A stretch of 64,000 nucleotides of DNA from Saccharopolyspora erythraea (GTDB lineage Bacteria; Actinomycetota; Actinomycetes; Mycobacteriales; Pseudonocardiaceae), in contig NZ_CP054839.1 of assembly GCF_018141105.1 (NCBI RefSeq), positions 4,092,001-4,156,000 on the forward strand, read 5' to 3'. Position 1 is the stretch's first letter. The number at the start of each line of letters is the position of its first letter. This document shows, one piece after another, positions 1 through 8,188 of the stretch. The translations under genes were made by a program, and so were the position numbers. The notes under the pieces are model-generated. The model was not told where the DNA came from, did no database searches, and was given only the letters and a program-made list of their open reading frames with translations.

Positions 1-1580
1 TCGCGTACCTGCTCTACACCCAGCGGGAGCGGATGCAACGCCACGGCGTGCTCGTGGTCGGCCCCAATCCGGCGTTCCTGAACCACATCGGCCGTGTTCT
101 GCCGTCGCTGGGGGAGTCCGACGTGGTGTTCATGACCACCGGCGACTTCGTGCCCGGTCTGCGCGTCGCCGCCGACGACACCCCGGAGGCCGCGCGCGTC
201 AAGGGTTCGCTGAAGATCCTGGACGTGCTCGCGGCGGCGGTCGCCGATCGGCAGCGGCTGCCGGAGGAGCCGGTGCCGATCGAGCTGGGCGACGTCACGG
301 TGCGGATCGACGCCGAGACCGCGGAGTGGGCAAGGGAGGAGGCGCGCGCGAGCGGGCTACCGCACAACGAGGCCCGCGCGGTGTTCACCGAGATCGTCAC
401 GTATGTGCTCACCGAACGGGCGATCAGCCGGATCGGCCGGGGCTGGCTGTCCCGGTCGGACCGCCAAGCGCGGGAGCAGATGCGGGCGGACCTGCTCGCG
501 GAGTTGGCGGGCAACGACAGGTTCACCGCCGCGCTCGACGAGCTCTGGCCGATGCTGACACCGGAAACGCTGCTGGCGTCGCTGTACACGTCGCCGGAAC
601 GGTTGCGGGCGGCAGGCGCCGACCAAGCGCTGTCGCGTGCCGATGGCGACGCCTGGACGGTCTCGGACGTGCCGTTGCTCGACGAGCTGGTCGACCTGCT
701 GGGCCGCGACAAGGCGGCTGAGAAGTCCGCCGAGCTGGCCGCCGAGCGGGAGCGGAAGGCCGAGGCGGAGTACGCCGCCGGCGTGATGGACATCCTCGTC
801 GACCGCCAGGACTCGATGGACGACGAGGACCACCTCTTCGCCACGGACCTGCTCTACGCCGAGGACCTCGCGGACCGCTTCGTCGAGCAGGACACCCGCG
901 AGCTCGCCGAGCGAGCCGCCGCGGACCGGGACTGGACCTACCGGCACGTCGTGGTCGACGAGGCCCAGGAACTGTCCGAAATGGACTGGCGGGTGCTGAT
1001 GCGGCGCTGTCCGAACCGCTCATTCACGGTGGTGGGCGATCTCGCCCAACGCCGGTCGACGGCCGGTGCGACATCGTGGGGCGCGATGCTGGAGCCGTAC
1101 GTGCCCGGCCGCTGGGTCTACCGCTCGCTGTCGGTGAACTACCGCACTCCTGCGGAGATCATGACCGTCGCCGCCGCGTTGCTCGCCGAGTTCGCACCCG
1201 GGGTCCAGCCGCCGGAGTCGGTCCGCTCGTGCGGGGTCCGGCCGTGGTCCAGGCAGGTCACCGAGGACGAGCTGCCTGCTGTCATCGAGGAGTTCGCGCG
1301 GGACGAAGCCGATCGCGAAGGCACCAGCGTCGTGATCGGGCCACCGGGTGTGCCGGGCGCGGTGGCGGCGTCGGACACGAAGGGCCTGGAGTTCGACGCC
1401 GTCCTGGTCGTGGAACCGGAGCGGATCCTCGCCGACGGCCCGCGCGGGGCGGCCGAGCTATACGTCGCCCTCACCCGCGCGACCCAGCGGCTCGGTGTCC
1501 TGCACCACGGCCCGTTGCCGCGGGCTCTGGCCGGTCTCGCCGAAGCCGGCTCACCTGCCCAGGCCGGGAATCGGCGGTAG
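1..1580 (+). CDS. HelD-type UvrD-like helicase, C-terminal part (5' end outside window)
   Basis: The reading frame is open from base 3, so this is the C-terminal 525 or so residues of a longer protein. Visible helicase features are the Walker B-like DEAQ in VVVDEAQELSEMDWRVL, VVGDLAQ just after it, YRTPAEIM, and the C-terminal SDTKGLEFDAVLVVEP and YVALTRATQRL motifs of superfamily 1. The segment order, with a long helical insert before DEAQ, fits the actinobacterial HelD family. Family members remove or recycle stalled RNA polymerase, and some protect it from rifampicin; that role here is inferred from family only. The gene converges on the MFS gene across a shared hairpin. Confidence 0.85.
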   Translation, partial: AYLLYTQRERMQRHGVLVVGPNPAFLNHIGRVLPSLGESDVVFMTTGDFVPGLRVAADDTPEAARVKGSLKILDVLAAAVADRQRLPEEPVPIELGDVTVRIDAETAEWAREEARASGLPHNEARAVFTEIVTYVLTERAISRIGRGWLSRSDRQAREQMRADLLAELAGNDRFTAALDELWPMLTPETLLASLYTSPERLRAAGADQALSRADGDAWTVSDVPLLDELVDLLGRDKAAEKSAELAAERERKAEAEYAAGVMDILVDRQDSMDDEDHLFATDLLYAEDLADRFVEQDTRELAERAAADRDWTYRHVVVDEAQELSEMDWRVLMRRCPNRSFTVVGDLAQRRSTAGATSWGAMLEPYVPGRWVYRSLSVNYRTPAEIMTVAAALLAEFAPGVQPPESVRSCGVRPWSRQVTEDELPAVIEEFARDEADREGTSVVIGPPGVPGAVAASDTKGLEFDAVLVVEPERILADGPRGAAELYVALTRATQRLGVLHHGPLPRALAGLAEAGSPAQAGNRR

Positions 1581-1597
1581 GCATGGTGAACTGAGCC

Positions 1598-1631
1598 GAG
1601 GCAGGGGTGAGGTCGACCCCACCCCTGCCTC
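1598..1631. terminator. Bidirectional hairpin terminator between helD-like and MFS genes
   Basis: A perfect 12-bp stem (GAGGCAGGGGTG at 1598-1609 with CACCCCTGCCTC at 1620-1631) encloses a 10-base loop. It sits between the stops of two convergent genes at 1580 and 1633. There is no long T tract, as is usual in high-GC actinobacteria. Confidence 0.75.
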
Positions 1632-1632
1632 C

Positions 1633-2961
1633 TCAGTCGGCGGCCGGCGCCGCCCGTGGTGATGCGGTGTCGGCGCTCCACCCGTGCCGCGCCTCGATCT
1701 CCTCCAGGGAGAGCCCTTCGGTCCTCGGGCCGAAGAGGGTGCCGATGAGACCGGAGACCACGAGGAAACCGGCGAGGATGAGTGCCAGGTTGTGGAACCC
1801 GGTGGCGCTGACGGCCGGTACGAACAGGCTCCAGAAGCCCAGGCCGATGCGCACCACGGCGAACATGAGGCCCTGCGCGGTGCTGCGCAGCCTGGTGGGG
1901 AACAGCTCGCCCGACCAGAGTTGGAAGAAGTGCTGCGCGCCGAACCCGCCGCCGACGCCGATGGCGACCATGTAGCCGAGCGCCACCGACGAGCTCAGCG
2001 GGAGGAAGGCGAGCAGCAGCACGCCGGCCAGCTGCACCAGGCTCGACACCGCGAACATCACCCGCCGGTTCACGCGGTCGTTGAGCGGCATGAACACCAG
2101 CGCGGTGAACGCGGCCACCAGCAGGAAGTAGAGGCACTGCAGACCGACGCTCGCGGCCTCGCTCTGGTCGCCGATCGCGGCGAGCAGGTACGGGGTGTAG
2201 AAGCCGTTGGTGCCCGCGAAGAGGTTCCAGATGCCGTACATGCCGGTGAGCACCAGCACCGCGGTCAGCCCGCGACCGGACAGCAGCAGGCGCAGCGCCC
2301 GCAGGGGGTGCGAAGTGCCCGCCGTGGCGCGAGATTCCCGCTCCCAGCGGGCGGATTCGCCGACGCCGTGGCGCATCCACCACGTCACCAGCGCGACAAG
2401 GAACAGGTGCGCGAACAGCAGCCGGACACCGAGCATCCCCAGCGGTTGCAGGAGGAGCCCGAGCAGCAGCGTCACGACCGGGCCCAGCGACCACAGGACC
2501 TGTGCCAGCCCGCCGAGCCTGCCGCGGCGCCGCGCGGGCGAGAACTCGGTGATCAGGCTCCACGACGCCGGGATGTCGGCGCCCACGGCCAGGCCGACCA
2601 GGACGTAGCCGGTGAAGACCATCCAGACGTCGGCGGCGAAGACGATGAGCAGGGTGCCGAACATGTACAGCAGCAGGTCGTAGGCGTAGATCTTCTTGCG
2701 CCCGTAGCGGTCGCAAATGTATCCGCCGACCAGCGCGCCGACGCCGGCGGAGATCGCGTTGGGGCTCAACGCCCCCAGCAGGCCGATCGTGCTGTCGGAG
2801 AGCCCGTAGTGCGACACCCAGGAGCCGAGAGCGACGGAACCGGCCACGATCGACCCGGCGTCGATGTAGCCGGCCATCGCGGCAACGAACGACCACCTCC
2901 ACTGCTGCGCGGGTGGCGCGGTCTGGTCCGGATGGACGGCGTTGTCAGACGATCCGGTCAC
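1633..2961 (-). CDS. MFS transporter, sugar-porter type (candidate rhamnose transporter)
   Basis: A 442-residue hydrophobic protein with about 12 predicted membrane segments and the MFS loop motif GGYICDRYGRKKIY after the second segment. A GTG at 2961 is preferred because a purine-rich GGAAGAGGG lies just upstream; the frame stays open further up but into the IS flank. It likely catalyses proton-coupled uptake of a sugar or related small molecule at the cytoplasmic membrane. Its 5' end faces the rhamnose operon, from which it is now separated by the IS110 element. Before that insertion the two would have been divergent neighbours, so rhamnose is a reasonable substrate guess. No operator matching those of the rha promoter is visible upstream of it. 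Confidence 0.8.
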   Translation of the reverse strand: MTGSSDNAVHPDQTAPPAQQWRWSFVAAMAGYIDAGSIVAGSVALGSWVSHYGLSDSTIGLLGALSPNAISAGVGALVGGYICDRYGRKKIYAYDLLLYMFGTLLIVFAADVWMVFTGYVLVGLAVGADIPASWSLITEFSPARRRGRLGGLAQVLWSLGPVVTLLLGLLLQPLGMLGVRLLFAHLFLVALVTWWMRHGVGESARWERESRATAGTSHPLRALRLLLSGRGLTAVLVLTGMYGIWNLFAGTNGFYTPYLLAAIGDQSEAASVGLQCLYFLLVAAFTALVFMPLNDRVNRRVMFAVSSLVQLAGVLLLAFLPLSSSVALGYMVAIGVGGGFGAQHFFQLWSGELFPTRLRSTAQGLMFAVVRIGLGFWSLFVPAVSATGFHNLALILAGFLVVSGLIGTLFGPRTEGLSLEEIEARHGWSADTASPRAAPAAD

Positions 2962-3061
2962 TAGTGCACCCTCTTCCGTGCGAGCTCTTGGATGGAGCTT
3001 GTGGTAGGAACTAGGCGGAAGTCGGGGTGACGGCCTGGTTTGGTCGCCCTTCGAGGGCTTG

Positions 3062-3209
3062 CATGACACTGCCGCCCCCGGCTTCCCTGGAACCGTGAAG
3101 CGATGACAAAGGGATGCGCCGTAGAGCGCCGGTTAGTGACCACTCTGCTGTCGGTTCCCTCGTGTCCGTCTGGTGCCTGCCCTGGATTGTGATCAGGAAG
3201 GCGGCATCG
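3062..3209 (+). other. Non-coding left flank of IS110; candidate bridge-RNA region
   Basis: About 150 bases lie between the left inverted repeat and the likely transposase start. The stretch can pair with itself: AACCG near 3093 with CGGTT near 3130, enclosing GCGC-loop-GCGC. Many IS110 elements encode a structured bridge RNA in a non-coding end that guides target choice. Its presence here is inference from position and pairing only. Confidence 0.25.
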
Positions 3210-4451
3210 TTGTTGTCGCAGCACGATGGGCCGTTGTTCTTCGTCGGGATTGACTGGGCCGCGGTCGAACACGCTGTGTGTGTGCTGGACCGGGACGGCC
3301 GCAGGGTCGTCGCGTTCACCATCGATCACACCGCCGCCGGGTTCGCTCGGCTGGCCGCCCGGTTGGGCAAGCTCGGCCGGCCCGAGCAGATGCCGATCGC
3401 GATCGAGCGCCCGGACGGGCGGCTGGTGGATGCGCTGCTGGAGGCAGGGCATCCGGTGCTGCCGGTCAAACCCAACGCGATCAAGGCGTGGCGTGAAGCC
3501 GAGGTGCTTTCCGGCGCCAAGAGCGACCCTGGTGATGCCGCGGTGATCGCGGACTACCTGCGGGTGCGCATCCACCGGCTGCGTCCCGCCGCGCCGTTGT
3601 CGGGTCACACCAAGGGATTGCGCGCCGTGGTCCGTACCCGAGCCGACCTGGTCGAGGCCCGGGTGGCTGCGACCAACCAGCTGGCCGCGCTGTTGCAGGC
3701 CTACTGGCCCGGAGCCGAGGCGATCTTTGCCAACGTCGCCTCGGCGATCGCGCTGGCGTTTTTGACCCGGTACCCAACGGCCGCGTCCGCGGCCAGGCTG
3801 ACCGACAAGCGGCTGGCCGCGTTCTGCGCCGAACAGGGCTACTCGGGCAAGAAGCCCGCTGCGGTGCTGCTGGCCCGCCTGCGTGCCGCTCCGGCCGGCG
3901 TGACCGAGCCCGACCTCTGTGCCGGGGTGCGGGACGCCGTGCTGGCCCAAGTCACCCTTCTGACCACACTCAATACCGCGATCAAGGACCTCGACCGCTG
4001 CATCGCCGAGAAGATGAAGACCCACCCCGACGGGGAAATCTTCCGGTCCTTCCCCCGTGCCGGCACCATCAACGCAGCCCAGATCCTGGCCGAGTGGGGC
4101 GACGCCCGCGCCGCGTTCGGCCATCCCGACGCGATCGCCGCACTGGCCGGGATCACCCCGGTCACCAAGGCATCCGGCAAACAACGCAGCGTGTCGTTTC
4201 GCTGGGCCTGCAACAAACGCCTGCGTCTGGCGATCACCACCTTCGCCGCGAACAGTCGCTTTGCCAGCCCCTGGGCCGCCGACATCTACAACCGGGCCCG
4301 CGCCTCGGGCAAGGACCACCCCCACGCCACCCGCATCCTCGCGCGAGCCTGGGTCAGGGTGATGTGGCGCTGCTGGCAAAACAACACGCCCTACGACCCG
4401 ACCCTGCACCGAGCCACCCAACACCAGGTCGAACAACAGACCGCAGCCTGA
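3210..4451 (+). CDS. IS110-family transposase (DEDD recombinase)
   Basis: The N-terminal RuvC-like domain begins FFVGIDWA and shows the acidic set expected of IS110 enzymes: Asp in GIDWA, Glu in AIERPDG, and the two Asp of SDPGDAAVIADYL. The C-terminal domain begins RSFPRAGTINAAQILAEWG and has GITPVTKASGKQRS, whose Ser fits the catalytic serine position of the family. The TTG start at 3210 has AGGAAGG eight bases upstream; the frame is open to an ATG at 3114, which would give a 445-residue protein with a poorly conserved leader. No internal stop or frameshift is seen, so the enzyme may be active. It is transcribed toward the rhamnose operon. Confidence 0.9.
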   Translation: MLSQHDGPLFFVGIDWAAVEHAVCVLDRDGRRVVAFTIDHTAAGFARLAARLGKLGRPEQMPIAIERPDGRLVDALLEAGHPVLPVKPNAIKAWREAEVLSGAKSDPGDAAVIADYLRVRIHRLRPAAPLSGHTKGLRAVVRTRADLVEARVAATNQLAALLQAYWPGAEAIFANVASAIALAFLTRYPTAASAARLTDKRLAAFCAEQGYSGKKPAAVLLARLRAAPAGVTEPDLCAGVRDAVLAQVTLLTTLNTAIKDLDRCIAEKMKTHPDGEIFRSFPRAGTINAAQILAEWGDARAAFGHPDAIAALAGITPVTKASGKQRSVSFRWACNKRLRLAITTFAANSRFASPWAADIYNRARASGKDHPHATRILARAWVRVMWRCWQNNTPYDPTLHRATQHQVEQQTAA

Positions 4452-4585
4452 CTTCGATCTTGAGGTTGACACAAGGGGTGTCATGCGGTGTCCTTCGCTC
4501 GGCTATCGGCGGGGGAGCGGCTCCGGTCGCGGCGGTGGCGCCGCCGCGGTGGGTCTGCCACCGAAGACGGTATCGGCCACGTGTG

Positions 4586-4597
4586 TGAAACGATTTA
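4586..4597 (+). promoter_or_regulatory. Upstream LacI-type operator candidate
   Basis: TGAAACGATTTA shares the TGAAACG half of the classic LacI-family palindrome TGAAACGTTTCA but has a weak second half. It lies about 200 bases upstream of the better site at 4790, a spacing compatible with looping. Functional status is a guess. Confidence 0.3.
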
Positions 4598-4751
4598 TAG
4601 CCTTGGAAAGGTAGACGTGCGGGAGCTGATCGTCAACCCGCTCCGGCTTCGATCTTGGGCCGATTCAACACGGGAAGGCGTTCGAATCAACGGCGCCGTG
4701 GGCTGTATGGGTGGCTGACTCTTCGCATTCGGGCGTATGTCGGCCTTCGCG

Positions 4752-4781
4752 TTGACGCTCGCAATGCCGCCGGGCTAGCCT
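4752..4781 (+). promoter_or_regulatory. Promoter of the rhamnose operon
   Basis: TTGACG (4752-4757) and TAGCCT (4776-4781) are separated by 18 bases, a good fit to the principal actinobacterial sigma factor. The predicted start near 4788 would lie at the edge of the operator at 4790, an arrangement that suits repression. Confidence 0.55.
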
Positions 4782-4789
4782 GCCCTGCA

Positions 4790-4802
4790 TTAAACGTTTC
4801 AA
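4790..4802 (+). promoter_or_regulatory. LacI-type operator overlapping the rha start site
   Basis: TTAAACGTTTCAA contains the perfect palindrome AAACGTTT (4792-4799) with a central CG, the hallmark of LacI/GalR-family sites. It sits at the predicted transcription start, where a bound repressor would block initiation. The cognate regulator is not in this window. Confidence 0.5.
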
Positions 4803-4892
4803 GCATCTGTCCGCGGTCCGTCCGCCGAGTCGCCGGAGGTGTCGGTGCGGCCGCAGGCGGTCCTGGGAAAGCGTTGTCTGGAGCCAGCACGA

Positions 4893-6056
4893 ATGTCCGC
4901 ATCTCCCGCCGTGAAGGCGGCGTTGAAGTCGCTGAGGATCGAGACGCCGTCGTGGGCCTACGGCAATTCCGGTACCAGGTTCAAGGTCTTCGCGCAGGAA
5001 GGGGTGCCGCGCGACGCGTTCGAGAAGGTCGAGGACGCCGCCCAGGTGCACGCCCACACCGGAGTGGCGCCGAGCGTCGCGCTGCACATCCCGTGGGACC
5101 GCGTCGACGACTACTCCGAGCTGCGCGCGTACGCGGGCGATCTCGGGATCGAGCTCGGCGCGGTCAACCCGAACGTCTTCCAGGAGGACGACTACCGGCT
5201 CGGCAGCGTGTGCAACCCGGACCCCGCGGTGCGGGCGAAGGCCCTGGCACACCTGCTGGAGTGCGTCGAGATCATGGCGGCAACCGGATCCCGCACGCTG
5301 AGCCTGTGGTTCGCCGACGGGTTGAACTACCCGGGCCAGGACTCGATTCCCGCGCGGCAGGACCGGCTCGCCGAGGCGCTGGCGGCGGTGCGCGACCGGC
5401 TCGGGCCGGGGCGGCGGATGTTGCTGGAGTACAAGCTCTTCGAGCCCGCCTTCTACGCCACCGACGTGCCCGACTGGGGCACCGCCTACGCCCACTGCGC
5501 AGCGCTCGGCGACAGCGCGCAGGTCCTGGTCGACACCGGCCACCACGCCCCGGGCACCAACATCGAGTTCATCGTGGCGTTCCTGCTGGGCAGGGGAAAG
5601 CTCGGCGGGTTCCACTTCAACAGCCGCTTCTACGCCGACGACGACCTGATGGCCGGTGCCGCCGACCCGTTCCAGCTCTTCCGGATCATGCACGAGATCG
5701 TGCGGGCAGGCGCGCTGGAGGACGCCGGTGTCGCGTTCATGCTCGACCAGTGCCACAACATCGAGCCGAAGGTCCCGGCGATGATCCGCTCGGTGCTCAA
5801 CGTGCAGGAAGCGACCGCCAAGGCGTTGCTGGTCGACGCCGGCGCCCTGTCGCGGGCGCAGCGCGAGGGTGACGTGCTCACCGCCAACGCGGTGCTGATG
5901 GACGCCTACAACACCGACGTGCGCCCGCTGCTGGCGGAGGTCCGCACCGACATGGGCCTGGACCCGGACCCGGTGGCGGCCTACCACCGCAGCGGATACG
6001 GCAAGCGGATCGCCGCCGAGCGGGTCGGCGGGGCGCAGGCGGGATGGGGCGCGTGA
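4893..6056 (+). CDS. rhaI: L-rhamnose isomerase, RhaI family
   Basis: A 387-residue protein of the xylose-isomerase-like TIM-barrel fold, recognised as the RhaI type found in Gram-positive bacteria and rhizobia rather than the E. coli RhaA type. Segments such as [48 protein letters not shown] and [14 protein letters not shown] carry the Glu, Asp and His residues typical of the metal-binding barrel. It converts L-rhamnose to L-rhamnulose in the cytoplasm. ATG 4893 is chosen because GGAG lies nine bases upstream; an in-frame ATG at 4839 lacks a good site. It leads the operon with the aldolase/dehydrogenase fusion and rhaB, which covers the whole route from rhamnose to DHAP and lactate. Confidence 0.88.
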   Translation: MSASPAVKAALKSLRIETPSWAYGNSGTRFKVFAQEGVPRDAFEKVEDAAQVHAHTGVAPSVALHIPWDRVDDYSELRAYAGDLGIELGAVNPNVFQEDDYRLGSVCNPDPAVRAKALAHLLECVEIMAATGSRTLSLWFADGLNYPGQDSIPARQDRLAEALAAVRDRLGPGRRMLLEYKLFEPAFYATDVPDWGTAYAHCAALGDSAQVLVDTGHHAPGTNIEFIVAFLLGRGKLGGFHFNSRFYADDDLMAGAADPFQLFRIMHEIVRAGALEDAGVAFMLDQCHNIEPKVPAMIRSVLNVQEATAKALLVDAGALSRAQREGDVLTANAVLMDAYNTDVRPLLAEVRTDMGLDPDPVAAYHRSGYGKRIAAERVGGAQAGWGA

Positions 6057-6109
6057 ACGAGGAAGCGGAGCGCGGCGGCCGGGATCACGCGGCGCGTGGA
6101 AAGGCGGAC

Positions 6110-8170
6110 ATGACTGGAAACCCGGACGTCACAACCGGCAACCGCGACGTCGCGAGCCTGCTCGGGCGCGCCCACCGGTTGGGCGCGGACCGCAGGAACA
6201 CCAACTACGCCGGTGGCAACGTCTCGGCCAAGGGCGCGGTCGCGGACCCGGTGACGGGCGCGCAGGAGACCGTGATGTGGGTCAAGGGCTCCGGCGGTGA
6301 CCTCTCCACCCTCACCGAGGACGGGCTGGCGGTGCTGCGCGTGGAGCGCCTGCGCGCACTGGCGGATGTCTACCCGGGCGTGGAGCGCGAGGACGAGATG
6401 GTCGGCCTGCTCGACCACTGCCTGCACGGCAAGGGTGGCGCGGCGCCCTCCATCGACACCGCGATGCACGGCCTGCTCGACGCGGGCCACGTCGACCACC
6501 TGCACCCCGACTCCGGCATCGCGCTGGCGACCGCCGTCGACGGCCCGGAGCTGACCCGGGAGTGCTTCGGCGACGCGGTGGTGTGGGTTCCCTGGCGGCG
6601 TCCGGGTTTCCAGCTCGGCGCCGACATCGCCGAGGTGCGGCGCGCCCACCCGCGGGCGGTCGGGGTCATCCTCGGCGGGCACGGGATCACCGCGTGGGGA
6701 GCGACGAGCCAGGAGTGCGAGCGCAACTCGCTGTGGATCATCCGCACCGCGGAGCGGTTCCTGGGCGAACGTGGCAGAGCCGAGCCGTTCGGACCGGTTC
6801 TGGAGGGGTGTGGACCGCTGCCCACGGCGCAACGGCACTCGCGCGCGGCAGAGCTGGCGCCCGTGATCCGCGGTCTGGCCTCCACCGACCGCCGCCAGGT
6901 CGGCGACTACTGCGACGACGAACAGGTGCTGGATTTCCTTTCCCGCGCCGAGCACCGCAGGCTGGCCGCGCTCGGCACGTCGTGCCCGGACCACTTCCTG
7001 CGCACCAAGATCCGTCCCCTGGTGCTCGACCTGCCGCCCGCGACACCGCTCGAAGAGGTCGTCGAGCGGTTGAAGGAGCTGCACGCGGACTACAGGCGGG
7101 AGTACCGGGCGTACTACGAGCGCTACGCCACGGAGGACACACCGGCGATGCGCGGAGCGGACCCGGCGATCGTGCTGGTGCCGGGTGTCGGGATGTTCTC
7201 TTTCGGCGCCGACCACCAGACCGCGCGCGTGGCGGGGGAGTTCTACCGCAACGCCATCGAGGTGATGCGCGGTGCGGAGGCGGTGTCGCGCTACCGGCCG
7301 ATCGACGAGGCCGAGAAGTTCCGCATCGAGTACTGGGCGCTGGAGGAGGCCAAGCTGCGGCGCCGCCCCGGGCCCCGGCCGCTGACTGGCCGGATCGCGC
7401 TGGTCACCGGTGCGGGCTCGGGCATCGGGAAGGCGACCGCCGGGCGGCTGGTGGCCGAGGGCGCCTGCGCCGTGCTGGCCGACATCGACGCCGAGGCGGC
7501 GGCAGCGGCGGCGGCCGAGCTCGGCGGGCCCGGCCGTGCGGTGCCGGTGCGCGCCGACGTCACCGACCAGGAGGAGGTCGCCGAGGCATTCTCGGTGGCG
7601 GCGCGGACCTTCGGCGGCGTGGACCTGGTGGTCAACAACGCCGGGCTCTCGCTGTCCAAACCTCTGCTGGAGACCACTGTCGCGGACTGGGACCGCCAGC
7701 ACGACGTGATGGCCCGGGGTTCCTTCCTGGTCGCGCGGGAGGCCGCGCGGGTGCTCATCGCGCAGGGCATCGGCGGCGACATCGTCTACATCGCCAGCAA
7801 GAACGGGGTCTTCGCAGGCCCGAACAACCTCGCCTACGGCGCGGCGAAGGCGAACCAGGCGCACCAGGTTCGGCTGCTGGCGGCCGAGCTCGGCACCCAC
7901 GGCATCAGGGTCAACGGGATCAACCCCGACGGCGTCGTGCGCGGGTCGGGCATCTTCGGCGGCGGGTGGGGCGCCCAGCGCGCGGCGCTGTACGGGGTCG
8001 AGGAGGAGAAGCTGGGCGAGTTCTACGCGCGGCGGACGCTGCTGAAGCGGGAAGTCCTGCCCGAACACGTCGCCAACGCCGTTTTCGCGCTGGTCGCGGG
8101 CGACCTGTCGCACACGACCGGAACGCACGTGCCGGTGGATGCCGGGGTTCCCGCGGCGTTCCTGCGCTGA
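6110..8170 (+). CDS. rhaD: Bifunctional rhamnulose-1-phosphate aldolase / lactaldehyde dehydrogenase
   Basis: A 686-residue fusion. Residues 15-330 are a class II aldolase domain with the metal-binding set HVDHLHPDS (His127, 130, 132) and GGHGITAWG. From about residue 425 there is a short-chain dehydrogenase with TGAGSGIG near 432, NNAG, and the YGAAK catalytic pair near 575. The first domain cleaves L-rhamnulose-1-phosphate to DHAP and L-lactaldehyde; the second should oxidise lactaldehyde to lactate with NAD. The same fusion is known from Bacillus and actinobacterial rhamnose clusters. ATG 6110 has GGAAAGG five bases upstream; an alternative GTG at 6053 would overlap the rhaI stop. Confidence 0.88.
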   Translation: MTGNPDVTTGNRDVASLLGRAHRLGADRRNTNYAGGNVSAKGAVADPVTGAQETVMWVKGSGGDLSTLTEDGLAVLRVERLRALADVYPGVEREDEMVGLLDHCLHGKGGAAPSIDTAMHGLLDAGHVDHLHPDSGIALATAVDGPELTRECFGDAVVWVPWRRPGFQLGADIAEVRRAHPRAVGVILGGHGITAWGATSQECERNSLWIIRTAERFLGERGRAEPFGPVLEGCGPLPTAQRHSRAAELAPVIRGLASTDRRQVGDYCDDEQVLDFLSRAEHRRLAALGTSCPDHFLRTKIRPLVLDLPPATPLEEVVERLKELHADYRREYRAYYERYATEDTPAMRGADPAIVLVPGVGMFSFGADHQTARVAGEFYRNAIEVMRGAEAVSRYRPIDEAEKFRIEYWALEEAKLRRRPGPRPLTGRIALVTGAGSGIGKATAGRLVAEGACAVLADIDAEAAAAAAAELGGPGRAVPVRADVTDQEEVAEAFSVAARTFGGVDLVVNNAGLSLSKPLLETTVADWDRQHDVMARGSFLVAREAARVLIAQGIGGDIVYIASKNGVFAGPNNLAYGAAKANQAHQVRLLAAELGTHGIRVNGINPDGVVRGSGIFGGGWGAQRAALYGVEEEKLGEFYARRTLLKREVLPEHVANAVFALVAGDLSHTTGTHVPVDAGVPAAFLR

Positions 8171-8188
8171 CGCGCGGAAGGGGTCGTT

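Larger units (their letters stand above)
3062..4486 (+). mobile_element. IS110-family insertion sequence (approximate boundaries)
   Basis: An element of about 1.4 kb holding one transposase gene. A 9-bp inverted pair, GCATGACAC at 3062-3070 and GTGTCATGC at 4478-4486, brackets it. IS110-family elements lack long terminal inverted repeats and normally make no target duplication; the IS1111 subgroup has short subterminal inverted repeats like this pair, so the true ends may lie a few bases outside. A small hairpin (GCCCT-TCG-AGGGC, 3046-3058) lies just left of it. Boundaries need comparison with an empty site. Confidence 0.65.
4487..4892 (+). promoter_or_regulatory. Rhamnose operon control region without a gene
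   Basis: This 406-base stretch between the IS110 right end and rhaI holds no convincing gene. It contains the promoter and two LacI-type operator candidates listed separately. The transcript leader from about 4788 to the rhaI start is roughly 100 bases. Confidence 0.6.
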
